Positions 48,851 through 57,373 of a DNA stretch of 64,000 bases are shown one piece after another (within the stretch, counting starts at the first letter, position 1; each line of letters starts with the position of its first letter). The translations under genes were made by a program, and so were the position numbers. The stretch is from Legionella gratiana. GTDB taxonomy: Bacteria; Pseudomonadota; Gammaproteobacteria; Legionellales; Legionellaceae. The notes under the pieces were generated by a model that did not search any database, was not told the DNA's origin, and was given only the letters and a program-made list of their open reading frames with translations. The stretch is taken from positions 741,769 through 805,768 of the forward strand of contig NZ_LNYE01000029.1 in assembly GCF_001467695.1 (NCBI RefSeq). Reading direction: 5' to 3'.

Positions 48851-49681
48851 TTAAATCTGTGCCATCAAACGGGTAAGTACATTTCCTGGTCCTACCTCTA
48901 TAAAAATGCGCTCACCTTGATTTTTTAAATAGCGAATGGTATCTGTCCAACGGACCGGATGTGTCATTTGTTTCACTAGGTTTTCTTTCGCCCTATCATT
49001 GGTATAAGGTTCTGCGGTAATATTTGCAATCACTTCGATTTGCAACGGTAAAAACTGAAAAGGTTCGATAAATTGTTTAAACTCATCCGCAGCTGCTTGC
49101 ATGTATCGTGAATGAAATGCACCACTGACTTTTAAAGGGACACACATCAAAGCTTCTTGAGCGAGTATTTCATTTGCCCTAGCTATATCTGCTGCGAGTC
49201 CTGAAAGAACAATTTGTTTCGGTGAATTAAAGTTAGCACAATCTATAGAATCTAATCCATTGATTTGCAACAATGATTTAATTCTGTCTTCTGCTAAATT
49301 AACCACTGCGAGCATCCCGCCTCCGCTGGCTTTGGCCATCAACTCACCACGTTTTTTCACCAGCTTCAAACCAGTCTCAAAATCAAAAACACCAGCAGCA
49401 AACAAAGCGGTATACTCCCCTAAACTATGGCCTATTAGATAATTAGGTGTTGGTTCTTCAGAAGCTCGAGCTAGAAAAGATAAAGCCTCGATAACATATA
49501 GTGCAGGTTGTGTATACTCGGTATTATTTAATTGCTGTTGTGGATCATCCAAACATAATTCTTTGAGAGAATACCCTAAAATTTCATCGGCTTGCTTGAT
49601 TTGTTCGGGAAAATATGAAAATAATTCAATTCCCATGCCTTTTATTTGAGAACCTTGTCCTGGAAACATATAAACAGTCAT
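48851..49681 (-). CDS. Malonyl-CoA:ACP transacylase, trans-AT PKS-like
   Basis: 276 residues with MFPGQGSQIKGMG at the N-terminus, the nucleophile GHSLGEYTALFAAG (Ser about residue 85), and GAFHSRYM containing the catalytic His. GAFHSRYM is the variant of discrete trans-acting acyltransferases of polyketide synthases rather than housekeeping FabD. Neither fab nor pks genes adjoin it. GGAG precedes the ATG. FabD function is the alternative. Confidence 0.85.
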   Translation of the reverse strand: MTVYMFPGQGSQIKGMGIELFSYFPEQIKQADEILGYSLKELCLDDPQQQLNNTEYTQPALYVIEALSFLARASEEPTPNYLIGHSLGEYTALFAAGVFDFETGLKLVKKRGELMAKASGGGMLAVVNLAEDRIKSLLQINGLDSIDCANFNSPKQIVLSGLAADIARANEILAQEALMCVPLKVSGAFHSRYMQAAADEFKQFIEPFQFLPLQIEVIANITAEPYTNDRAKENLVKQMTHPVRWTDTIRYLKNQGERIFIEVGPGNVLTRLMAQI

Positions 49682-49834
49682 TAATGCTCCTTTTCAAACG
49701 ATAAATCCAAATGTATAAGCCATAATAAAATAGAATTATCCATATTGTCATTAAATAAATTCGCCTACCCCTATCTGGTATTTGCCAGGAATTGCTCCAC
49801 TTGATAAAAATAAAGTGGAACTCAGTCAATTAAT

Positions 49835-49866
49835 CTGTCTCTTGATCCTATCTCATCAAGAGACAG
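49835..49866. repeat. IS50-inside-end-like palindrome
   Basis: CTGTCTCTTGATC begins a 32-bp palindrome ending ATCAAGAGACAG (perfect 12-bp arms). From either side the first 19 bases match the IS50 inside end at about 17 and 16 positions. Only 8 bp separate the arms, no transposase is present, and no 9-bp target duplication is visible, so this is at most a collapsed IS4-family relic. Confidence 0.5.
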
Positions 49867-49892
49867 CTGCTTGCGCAGAGAGGGAGGGATTT

Positions 49893-50024
49893 CTCAATAC
49901 CGTCGCCTTCCGCAAAAGCGGGAGGTCTAAAAGTAACCTATCTTTGCTCTAAACTTCACCTTGCAGTCATATGCTTACGAGACCCCCTGCTTACGCAGAG
50001 GGTGACGATGCTCTCAATACCGTC
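49893..50024. repeat. Repeat-rich patch: direct 12-bp repeats and REP-like hairpins
   Basis: CTCAATACCGTC occurs at 49893-49904 and 50013-50024 (period 120 bp). Between lie hairpins CGCCTTCCGC/GCGGGAGG (about 49904-49925) and CCCCTGC/GCAGAGG (49983-50002); the second carries the inverse of the ATCGTCACCCTC edge seen at 5981. The spacer after fabD-like (49682-49834) is AT-rich with nothing recognised. Confidence 0.5.
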
Positions 50025-50310
50025 TTCTGAGCATAAAGGATTAATCGCTTATTCCATGGGTAATTTTATTAGTGATATGAGTAATCCTTTTACTCGAATT
50101 GGACTCATCCAAGAATTATACGTTTGGCGTAACTCGCAACAGACGACTCAATGGACATTGAGCCCAAGCAGGCTCACTCAAGTAGCAGATATAAAACATC
50201 CACGTACCGAATTACTTAAAAATCCTCCACCAAAGGATCTTTATAAAGCTTATACCTACTACCAGCACTCTGTAAATGTACCATTTTTAGTAGGGAAGAC
50301 TTTCGTTTGA
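50013..50310 (+). pseudogene. C-terminal remnant of a CapA-family gene
   Basis: The frame reads SSEHKGLIAYSMGNFISDM, matching the LIAYSLGNF motif near the end of CapA/PgsA-like metallophosphatase-fold proteins (poly-gamma-glutamate capsule type), followed by about 75 residues to a stop at 50308-50310. The N-terminal catalytic domain is missing; the left edge coincides with the repeat patch. An ORF from GTG 50002 exists but without a good Shine-Dalgarno. Confidence 0.6.
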
Positions 50311-50336
50311 GAAACTCAGAATTGCATCAATGATTT

Positions 50337-51125
50337 TTAGGGCAAATAAATTGTTCCTTGCAAATAAAGATGAGCTGCTCCATAGAGAATAACTCGTTCG
50401 CCTTTGACCTCACATTGCAATTTTCCTTGCCGCGCTCCACCTTGCACTGCATTAATTCGAGATTTTTGCAGTTGCTCAGACCAATAAGGTGCAATCACAC
50501 AATGAGCTGAGCCTGTTACTGGATCTTCAGGAACATTGCATCCAGGGTAAAAACATCGTGAATAAACATCAGAATTTTTTCCTGGCGCCGTTAAAATCAA
50601 GCCTCTATAATCTAATTGAGCAATAGCATTCAAATTAGGTTCCGCCTCTTCCACCTCTTGTTGCTTTTCATAAACAAACATTAAATCAAACTGGCTTTTC
50701 AAAATGTGTAACGGTTTTTTTAAATTCAGCGCATGTAATTCTGGAAAATTTTCAATGGGAAAATAAGGTAATGCCGGAAAATCCATCATCAGTTCATTTC
50801 CATTTTTTCGAACAACAAGCTCACCACTTAAACAATTAAATTTTATCTCTTCTCCTTTGAATCCTAATTTCTCAAAAATAATATAGGCACTAGCAAGAGT
50901 TGCATGACCACACAAAGCTACTTCTTCATTTGGTGTAAACCATCTGATATAAAATCCGTTTCCTTCGGGAATAAAAAAAGCAGTTTCTGAAAGATTGTTT
51001 TCTAAAGCAATATTTTGCATTTCTTGATCAGTAAGCCAACTCGTTAATGGACAAACGGCGGCAGGATTTCCCTCGAAAAGATTTGTAGCAAAAGCATCGA
51101 TTTGATATATAGATAAATGTCTCAT
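50337..51125 (-). CDS. PhzF-family isomerase
   Basis: 262 residues; AAGGGA precedes the ATG. Diaminopimelate-epimerase-like fold with IDAFATNLFEGNPAAVCPL, the catalytic Glu in ENNLSETAFF, FTPNEEVALCGHATLA and DPVTGSAHCVIAPYW. Family members isomerise small metabolites; phenazine genes are absent, so the role is unknown. It is monocistronic on the minus strand. Confidence 0.92.
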   Translation of the reverse strand: MRHLSIYQIDAFATNLFEGNPAAVCPLTSWLTDQEMQNIALENNLSETAFFIPEGNGFYIRWFTPNEEVALCGHATLASAYIIFEKLGFKGEEIKFNCLSGELVVRKNGNELMMDFPALPYFPIENFPELHALNLKKPLHILKSQFDLMFVYEKQQEVEEAEPNLNAIAQLDYRGLILTAPGKNSDVYSRCFYPGCNVPEDPVTGSAHCVIAPYWSEQLQKSRINAVQGGARQGKLQCEVKGERVILYGAAHLYLQGTIYLP

Positions 51126-51355
51126 GAGATCCCTTGAAAAATGAATAACAAGGAATACATATGAGGGATAATTTTAGAAAATTCAAGAGCACAATAAGTT
51201 AGCTTATAAAAAAATGGCACAAGCATACACTTTCGATAACAAACACATCCCTGTGACAGCTATTAATTAAGGCACAGCACGAACCGTTTACCGAAATAAA
51301 GATAAAATTCTATTCAAAATAGCTTTTCCTCTCCTTCGTTGCATGAAAAATAAAC

Positions 51356-51385
51356 ACCCGGGTTACGGCTGTCCTTAGCCCAGGT
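51356..51385 (-). terminator. Terminator after csp
   Basis: ACCCGGGTTACGG and CCTTAGCCCAGGT pair at about 10 of 13 positions, and on the minus strand the stem is followed by GTTTATTTTT, as expected for an intrinsic terminator 50 bp after the cold-shock gene. The remaining gap to the PhzF gene (51126-51340) shows nothing recognised. Confidence 0.55.
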
Positions 51386-51435
51386 TTCATTTAACCGGCA
51401 GCGAGAGCTGAGAATACTTACGTACCCCTTATTAC

Positions 51436-51651
51436 TTATTCAGTAATAATAGTAACGTCTTGTGCTTTTAAGCCTTTTGGTCCTTTATCAAGCACAAAGG
51501 ATACAGGATCATTTTCATGAAGTGTTTTAAATCCAACACCTTGAATATCTTTGTAATGAACGAAGATATCATCACCATTCTCATTAATAATAAATCCAAA
51601 TCCTTTTTTCTCATTGAACCATTTTACATGGCCCGTTTCTCTTTGCGACAT
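51436..51651 (-). CDS. Cold-shock domain protein
   Basis: 71 residues from ATG 51651 with GGGG upstream; the longer frame from 51687 adds 12 residues not typical of the family. RNP1 (KGFGFI) and RNP2 (DIFVHY) are present in GHVKWFNEKKGFGFI and GDDIFVHYKDI. Single-stranded nucleic-acid-binding chaperone; long 5' region (51652-51810) could fold into a thermosensor-like leader, but none was identified. Confidence 0.93.
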   Translation of the reverse strand: MSQRETGHVKWFNEKKGFGFIINENGDDIFVHYKDIQGVGFKTLHENDPVSFVLDKGPKGLKAQDVTIITE

Positions 51652-51873
51652 TAGCGATCCCCTTTGTCTTAAGCCTTTACAATCCAACTAGTACAGATGT
51701 TTATTTCCAGCATAAAAAATACGTACTATTCCCAAGCTGGGTTATAATAAACATTTTCTATATGTACGAAATTCCGGTACATATAGATTAGCATAGCAGT
51801 TTTTTATTGATTGTTAAGGATTTTTTTAAAAAATTGCTATCTTTATCTTTTTTTTTTATATTGGAAATACATA

Positions 51874-52506
51874 ATGAATCATACAAAATCAGCTTTTATA
51901 AAATTAGCACTTGATTGTCAGGTATTAAAATTTGGTGAATTTATATTAAAGTCAGGGCGAAAAAGTCCCTATTTTTTTAATGCAGGTTTATTTTATCAAG
52001 GAAGCACTTTACGACAATTAGGTCAATTTTATGCAAAAACCTTGATCGAACATCATGCCCAATTAGATCATTTATTTGGCCCAGCCTATAAAGGCTTACC
52101 ACTGGCTACGGCTACAGCTATAGCCCTCTCTGAATTAGATAAAGAAGTAACCGTTACTTTTAATCGTAAAGAAATAAAAGATCATGGAGAAGGAGGCCAA
52201 TTAATTGGCGCCCCTCTTACAGGTAAAACGGTGATTGTTGATGATGTTATAACCGCAGGCACTGCTTTTAGAGAATCTCAAGCTTTGATTAAGGAGCATG
52301 GTGGTCAGCTGACTGGAGTTATCATTGCTTTAGATCGTTGCGAGCGTGGGTTAACAAACGAATCAACACTTTCTGAAATTAAAGCACAAGGTATTGAAGT
52401 TTACTCTATTATTACTTTATTTGATTTAATTGATTACTTAAAAAGCACAAATCAATACGAACAAGTAAAAAAACTGGAAGAATATCAATCAACTTATGGT
52501 TGCTAA
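51874..52506 (+). CDS. pyrE: Orotate phosphoribosyltransferase
   Basis: 210 residues from ATG 51874 with GGAAA upstream; the open frame from 51811 reads a T-rich leader. Motifs: [42 protein letters not shown] (catalytic loop) and the PRPP motif [13 protein letters not shown]. Forms OMP in pyrimidine synthesis. The usual neighbour rph is not visible. Confidence 0.97.
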   Translation: MNHTKSAFIKLALDCQVLKFGEFILKSGRKSPYFFNAGLFYQGSTLRQLGQFYAKTLIEHHAQLDHLFGPAYKGLPLATATAIALSELDKEVTVTFNRKEIKDHGEGGQLIGAPLTGKTVIVDDVITAGTAFRESQALIKEHGGQLTGVIIALDRCERGLTNESTLSEIKAQGIEVYSIITLFDLIDYLKSTNQYEQVKKLEEYQSTYGC

Positions 52507-52669
52507 AATGACTAGATAGATAGATATCAATTCATCTTCAACTGTGAATCCCCCTTTAAAAACCAGTGGAAATCCTTCTTCTGGTTTTCCATGTCGCATC
52601 AAACAGAAAATAAAACACCCCAAAAGATAACTAAATTAACAAATTGGATATATAATTAACAATAGAAGT

Positions 52670-54721
52670 ATGTTGTTTATGAAGTCCATTATGAAAAGCA
52701 AACATGATTCAGTTTTAGATATATTAAAAAACCTCCACGGTGAAAAACTCTCTGAACAAATACAAAAGACAGCTAAAAACTTATCGGATAAAATATCTCC
52801 TACACTAAAAAAGAGTCTTCAAGAAAAGTTATCAGAACCGCCATTTTTAGATGATTCGAAAAAAACGAAACCACCTGATAAATCAGAGTGTCCACATCCA
52901 AAATCTCATAGAACTCATAAAGCAGACGATGCTATTAAATGGGCTAAAGTAGCCGAACATTGTATTAGTAATTTTGAATTAGCATTTAAAATACAAACTC
53001 TCGAAGCTGAAACCGGATTAAAATACCCTCATTGCACCGAAGAAAAGAAGTTTTACTGTGACAACCGCTCTCAATTAGACTCGATTATAAAAGAAGCTGG
53101 ATCTGCTTATGAACTAGCTATTGGCCCTGTAAATAAGGGACATGACTTAGCCAAAACACCATTACATGATGCACCATTAGCTTCAATTTCATCACAGGTC
53201 TCTGAAAGCACCAAAGAGTCATTGAGTCCATTTCAACCCAATAAATATTCACTTTTTCATGAACTAGAAAATGCAAAAGCATTTATGAAAGCAGCCCAAG
53301 ACCCAGATTATCGTGAATATGCAAATCAAAATTTCGCAGGTGCATTTATTCATCTTTTTAAAGGTCTTGTAGAAGGAGCAATCGTACATGCTACGCCCTT
53401 TGAAGATGCAATTGTTAGTTGGGGTCCTCTCGAATTGGCTACCGATAAAATCAAAGGTACTAAAAAAGATGATGAAAACAATTTATTAATATCGAAACTA
53501 TATAGAGCCATTAAGAATTCATTTGCTAAATCTCCAGAAAGTGAATTAGTTGCTCAAAATCCATCATCCTCTTTAATGGATACCTCTTTATTAGCCGCTA
53601 CCCCAATCACAACAAAATCTGATGAGACTGCCCCAAGTATAATAGAACCCTATTCGTTTGAGGATACATTAAAAACAACGGCAAAAAACATAGCAGAAAC
53701 TATTCCTGAGCTCTCGAAAATTATTGAAGAACAAATTCTCAAATACATCCTCGAATTTAACACCGCAAAACTCGAAAGCAGCGAAGAGACATCTATTTTC
53801 AAAACAATTCAAGAAAATAGCTGGGTATTTAAATTCATTGAAAAAGATATCTCCAAACATCCACGTTTATATGCAAAAGCAGTCATTATAAATCCTAATG
53901 CAAGTACCTATCTTAGTGAGAAACAGAAGAACGATTTTGATTTTATGCTGGAAGCCGTAAAAGCAAATGGATTAGTGTTAAAAGAGGTTGGAGAAAAACT
54001 TCATCATCATAAACGCTTTAAAGAGTTAGTCATTTGTGCTGTTCAACAAAACGCAAGAGCCATTGAATATGTAGACACAGAACTTAGGAATGATCCCGAT
54101 TTAATGTATAACTTGTGGGGAACATCTAAAGGAGGAGGCTTAACCCATGCAATGATTATTCAATATGGAGGTCCTGACGTTCGCAATAACGAATTATTTT
54201 CTGATAAAGAGTTTATCAATGTAGCAGTGCGTCAAAATGGTCTTGTTTTAGAGTTTTTACCTAAATACCAAAATGATCCCGATATTGTTAAAATTGCTGT
54301 TCAACAAAATGGTCTAGCCTTAAAATTTACTACACTGCGTGACATTTCTATTGTCTTTCCTGCGCTGAAACAAAATGGACTTTCCTTGAGATTTGCTGGC
54401 AAAGTCTTTCAAGATGATGAAGAAGCGGTAACTCTAGCAACAACAAGTAATCCAAAAGCCATTTTATTTGCCAGTGAAAAACTAAGAAATAATGAATCAT
54501 TTATTCTCAAACTCATCAAGAAAAACCCGCGTATTTCTAAATACATCCCCTCTGAAATGAAAAATAGTCCAAAAATACTAACAGCATTGGAAGACACATT
54601 AATCCTAGAAGATAAATTAAGAAAAAATAAAACAGATATGGTCTTTTTCGGTTCCCCTAACTCCAAAACCACTACTAAAGAAATAAAGGAACCTGAAAAG
54701 AATCCAAAGAAAACACCTTAA
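52670..54721 (+). CDS. Effector-like protein with DUF4116-type repeats
   Basis: 683 residues with no signal peptide; ATG 52679 and 52691 are alternatives. The C-terminal 300 residues hold helical repeats of the DUF4116 type, for example FINVAVRQNGLVLEF, IVKIAVQQNGLALKF and VFPALKQNGLSLRFA, and a Lys/Glu-rich tail (EIKEPEKNPKKTP). DUF4116 repeats are common in Legionella and Coxiella Dot/Icm effectors. The N-terminal part is Lys-rich and helical without known motif. The TAA stop is supplied by the end of a TTAACGT repeat. Confidence 0.75.
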   Translation: MLFMKSIMKSKHDSVLDILKNLHGEKLSEQIQKTAKNLSDKISPTLKKSLQEKLSEPPFLDDSKKTKPPDKSECPHPKSHRTHKADDAIKWAKVAEHCISNFELAFKIQTLEAETGLKYPHCTEEKKFYCDNRSQLDSIIKEAGSAYELAIGPVNKGHDLAKTPLHDAPLASISSQVSESTKESLSPFQPNKYSLFHELENAKAFMKAAQDPDYREYANQNFAGAFIHLFKGLVEGAIVHATPFEDAIVSWGPLELATDKIKGTKKDDENNLLISKLYRAIKNSFAKSPESELVAQNPSSSLMDTSLLAATPITTKSDETAPSIIEPYSFEDTLKTTAKNIAETIPELSKIIEEQILKYILEFNTAKLESSEETSIFKTIQENSWVFKFIEKDISKHPRLYAKAVIINPNASTYLSEKQKNDFDFMLEAVKANGLVLKEVGEKLHHHKRFKELVICAVQQNARAIEYVDTELRNDPDLMYNLWGTSKGGGLTHAMIIQYGGPDVRNNELFSDKEFINVAVRQNGLVLEFLPKYQNDPDIVKIAVQQNGLALKFTTLRDISIVFPALKQNGLSLRFAGKVFQDDEEAVTLATTSNPKAILFASEKLRNNESFILKLIKKNPRISKYIPSEMKNSPKILTALEDTLILEDKLRKNKTDMVFFGSPNSKTTTKEIKEPEKNPKKTP

Positions 54722-54740
54722 TTAACGTGAGTTCGACCTA
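54718..54740 (+). repeat. Solo end of the TTAACGT palindromic element
   Basis: TTAATTAACGTGAGTTCGAC matches the terminus of dispersed elements A (6988 reading leftwards) and B. No second end is seen nearby. The effector gene's TAA (54719-54721) lies within it. Confidence 0.6.
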
Positions 54741-54835
54741 GAGTATTAATACCCAATGCCAATAAGTTGGCGGTGAGTATACATTGTTTATAGAAACATT
54801 TTATAACAATTTAGCAATAAAAATACCGACTCCCA

Positions 54836-54878
54836 TTGACAATAATTAAATAAATAGATTAACATTTTATTAATGTTA
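54836..54878 (+). promoter_or_regulatory. Candidate his promoter with overlapping palindromic operator
   Basis: TTGACA at 54836-54841 is a perfect -35. Eighteen bases on, TAACAT (54860-54865) is a fair -10 that lies within the perfect inverted repeat TAACATT-TTATT-AATGTTA (54860-54878). A repressor bound here would block the promoter of the TrpR-like/his operon. Confidence 0.5.
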
Positions 54879-54898
54879 TATCACGCTAATACATTAAT

Positions 54899-55195
54899 AT
54901 GAAAATACATACTTCAATAAAGCATTCAGCTCTGCCCAATTTAATGCAAGCAATCAGCGTACTGGAAAACAAAGAGGAAGCGTTGCAATTTTTTACTGAT
55001 TTATGTACTCCAGCAGAATTGGAAGCAATGGCAGATCGTTGGCAAGTGGTTCCATTATTGCGACAAGGTATTCCTTATAGAATTATTCATGAGCAAACTG
55101 GAGTGAGTGTAACCACTATAACCCGCGTTGCACGTTGTTTGAGTTTTGGTACAGGCGGTTATGAATTAATCGCGAAGAGATCGGAGTTATCGTGA
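54899..55195 (+). CDS. TrpR/YerC-family transcriptional regulator, candidate his repressor
   Basis: 98 residues. The TrpR-like fold is recognisable: EEALQFFTDLCTPAELEAMADRW then the helix-turn-helix YRIIHEQTGVSVTTITRVARCL. It belongs to the YerC/YecD branch rather than true TrpR. It overlaps hisG by four bases (GTGA) and opens the his operon, so it most likely senses histidine or an intermediate and controls the operon, including itself. Position and overlap are seen; the ligand is inferred. Confidence 0.85.
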   Translation: MKIHTSIKHSALPNLMQAISVLENKEEALQFFTDLCTPAELEAMADRWQVVPLLRQGIPYRIIHEQTGVSVTTITRVARCLSFGTGGYELIAKRSELS

Positions 55196-56073
55196 AAAAT
55201 CGTTTACGTTTAGCCTTACAAAAAAGGGGGCGCTTATCTGAAGAGTCTTTAAGTTTGTTACAACAATGCGGTTTAAAGTTTCGTATTAAGCCTAATAGCT
55301 TACTCACCCACGTAGATAACTTCCCCATCGATCTACTTTTTGTTCGCGATGATGATATTCCTACTTTAGTTTTTGATGGACTATGTGATGGAGGCATCGT
55401 TGGTGAAAACGTACTTTTGGAAAGTGCCCTTGCCAATCCCGAAAAACTCTATAAAACCATAGTACAACTGGGTAATTGTACCTGTCGCTTATCTATAGCT
55501 ATCCCCGAAGCCATGAATTATCAGGGACCAGGAAGTCTCGATGGAAAACGAATTGCTACCAGTTACCCTAACTTACTGAAGCACTATTTAAACAAACAAA
55601 AAATATGTGCGGAAATTCTTGTTTTATCAGGCTCCATTGAAGTTGCTCCTCGTATGGGGATGGCCGATGCAATATGTGATTTAGTTTCAACAGGGCAAAC
55701 CTTAGAAGACAATAAACTGTATGAAGTGGATACCCTATTGCAAAGCCAAGCAGTATTAATCCAAGGCGCTCAAAAAAAATCGCCCCTATTTCAAGATTTA
55801 TTTGAAATGCTAGCGCGCAGAATACTCGCGGTACAACAAGCCCAAGAACGAAAATATATTGTCTTTCATGCACCAAAATCAGCTCTTGAAGCAATAGCTG
55901 AAAAACTTCCTGGAGCTGAATCACCGACTATTTTGCCCCTACCTGGAACTATTAATAAAGTCGCTGTCCATGTTGTTTCCAGTGAGCGAATTTTTTGGAA
56001 GACATTGGAAACCATTCAAACACTGGGCGCCAGTTCTATATTGGTTTTACCCATAGAAAAAATGTTGGAGTAA
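55192..56073 (+). CDS. hisG: ATP phosphoribosyltransferase, long form
   Basis: 293 residues from GTG 55192. Long-form HisG: catalytic domains with LALQKRGRLSEESL and the PRPP-binding GMADAICDLVSTGQTL, and a C-terminal ACT-like regulatory domain (PTILPLPGTINKVAVHVVSS) that mediates histidine inhibition. No HisZ is needed. First enzyme of histidine synthesis; coupled to the TrpR-like gene. Confidence 0.97.
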   Translation: MKNRLRLALQKRGRLSEESLSLLQQCGLKFRIKPNSLLTHVDNFPIDLLFVRDDDIPTLVFDGLCDGGIVGENVLLESALANPEKLYKTIVQLGNCTCRLSIAIPEAMNYQGPGSLDGKRIATSYPNLLKHYLNKQKICAEILVLSGSIEVAPRMGMADAICDLVSTGQTLEDNKLYEVDTLLQSQAVLIQGAQKKSPLFQDLFEMLARRILAVQQAQERKYIVFHAPKSALEAIAEKLPGAESPTILPLPGTINKVAVHVVSSERIFWKTLETIQTLGASSILVLPIEKMLE

Positions 56074-56077
56074 CTTT

Positions 56078-57373
56078 ATGTTAACGATAAAAAACTGGCA
56101 ATCTTTATCCCAAACTGAAAAAATGCAATGTCTTACTCGCCCCTTGCAAACCTCTTCAGTAAAAAATCAGGTACAAGAAATTATAAAAAAAGTACAATCT
56201 TTTGGCGATAAAGCATTACTTGCACTTACAGAACAATTTGATGGAGTTCGCTTAGAAAATCTTCAAGTTTCAACACAACAAATAAAAAATGCCTGCATCA
56301 GTTCCCAAGCTTTAAATGCCATGAATGAGGCAATAAAAAACATCGAGAATTATCATCAAGCGCTGTTACCAGAGAATAAACGGATAAATACCACTACAGG
56401 AGTAGATATATACAGTACTTATAGACCAATTCAGCGTGTAGGATTATATGTTCCTGGTGGTAATAAAACGCCTTTAATTTCTTCATTACTCATGCAAGCA
56501 ATTCCTGCAAAAGTTGCCGGATGTCCTGTGAAAATATTGTGTACTCCACCTAATAGTGATGGTTCTATAAATAAACATCTTCTTGTTGCCGCACAGTTAT
56601 GCGGTATTGAGACTATTTATACTATAGGTGGTGCGCAAGCAATTGCCGCTATGGCTTATGGTTCTGAAACCATCACCAAAGTTGATAAGATCTTTGGCCC
56701 GGGAAACAGTTATGTTACCGAAGCAAAAACTCTTGTTTCATCTGATCCTAGTGGCGCAGCTATAGATATGCCAGCAGGACCTTCTGAAGTAATGATCATC
56801 GCTGATAAGAAAGCAAACCCCGCATTTATTGCTGCTGATTTATTAGCACAAGCAGAACATGGAACTGACTCACAAGTTATTTTAATTTGCGATAATCTAC
56901 AATTTGCAGAACAGGTAAATCAACAATTAAAAGAACAATTAAAAGCCTTATCAAGAATACACATCATGAACCAATCATTGGCAAATAGCATGATTATTGT
57001 CTGTCCTGAAATGGAAATGCAATTGAGTATTATTAACACTTATGCCCCAGAACATTTAATTATAAACCGTGAAGACGCAGAGTTATTGATCGATTCAATC
57101 AATACCGTAGGTACCGTATTTCTTGGTCCTTGGGCAGCAGAGACTCTTGGTGATTATGTAACCGGATCGAACCATGTTTTACCAACCAACGGTTTTGCTC
57201 GAAATCACAATGGATTAAGCACACTGGATTTTCTCACTTGTTTTAATGTGCAATCCATTAATCAGGAAGGAATCAAAAATATAGGTCCTGCAGCGATCAC
57301 TCTAGCACACCTTGAAGGATTGGATGCACATGCACAAGCGGTAGCAATCAGATTAAATTCACTGGAGGTTTAA
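56078..57373 (+). CDS. hisD: Histidinol dehydrogenase
   Basis: 431 residues. The NAD and zinc site motifs are present: VGLYVPGGNKTPL, IGGAQAIAAMAYG, KIFGPGNSYVTEAK and QAEHGTDSQ, with GSNHVLPTNGFAR near the C-terminus. Oxidises histidinol to histidine in two steps. It starts 4 bp after hisG and abuts hisC. Confidence 0.97.
   Translation: MLTIKNWQSLSQTEKMQCLTRPLQTSSVKNQVQEIIKKVQSFGDKALLALTEQFDGVRLENLQVSTQQIKNACISSQALNAMNEAIKNIENYHQALLPENKRINTTTGVDIYSTYRPIQRVGLYVPGGNKTPLISSLLMQAIPAKVAGCPVKILCTPPNSDGSINKHLLVAAQLCGIETIYTIGGAQAIAAMAYGSETITKVDKIFGPGNSYVTEAKTLVSSDPSGAAIDMPAGPSEVMIIADKKANPAFIAADLLAQAEHGTDSQVILICDNLQFAEQVNQQLKEQLKALSRIHIMNQSLANSMIIVCPEMEMQLSIINTYAPEHLIINREDAELLIDSINTVGTVFLGPWAAETLGDYVTGSNHVLPTNGFARNHNGLSTLDFLTCFNVQSINQEGIKNIGPAAITLAHLEGLDAHAQAVAIRLNSLEV

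Noticed and set aside
49835-49866. Lab transposon Tn5 contamination
   Set aside because: Only inside-end-like arms of imperfect match are present, with no IS50 coding sequence or outside end.
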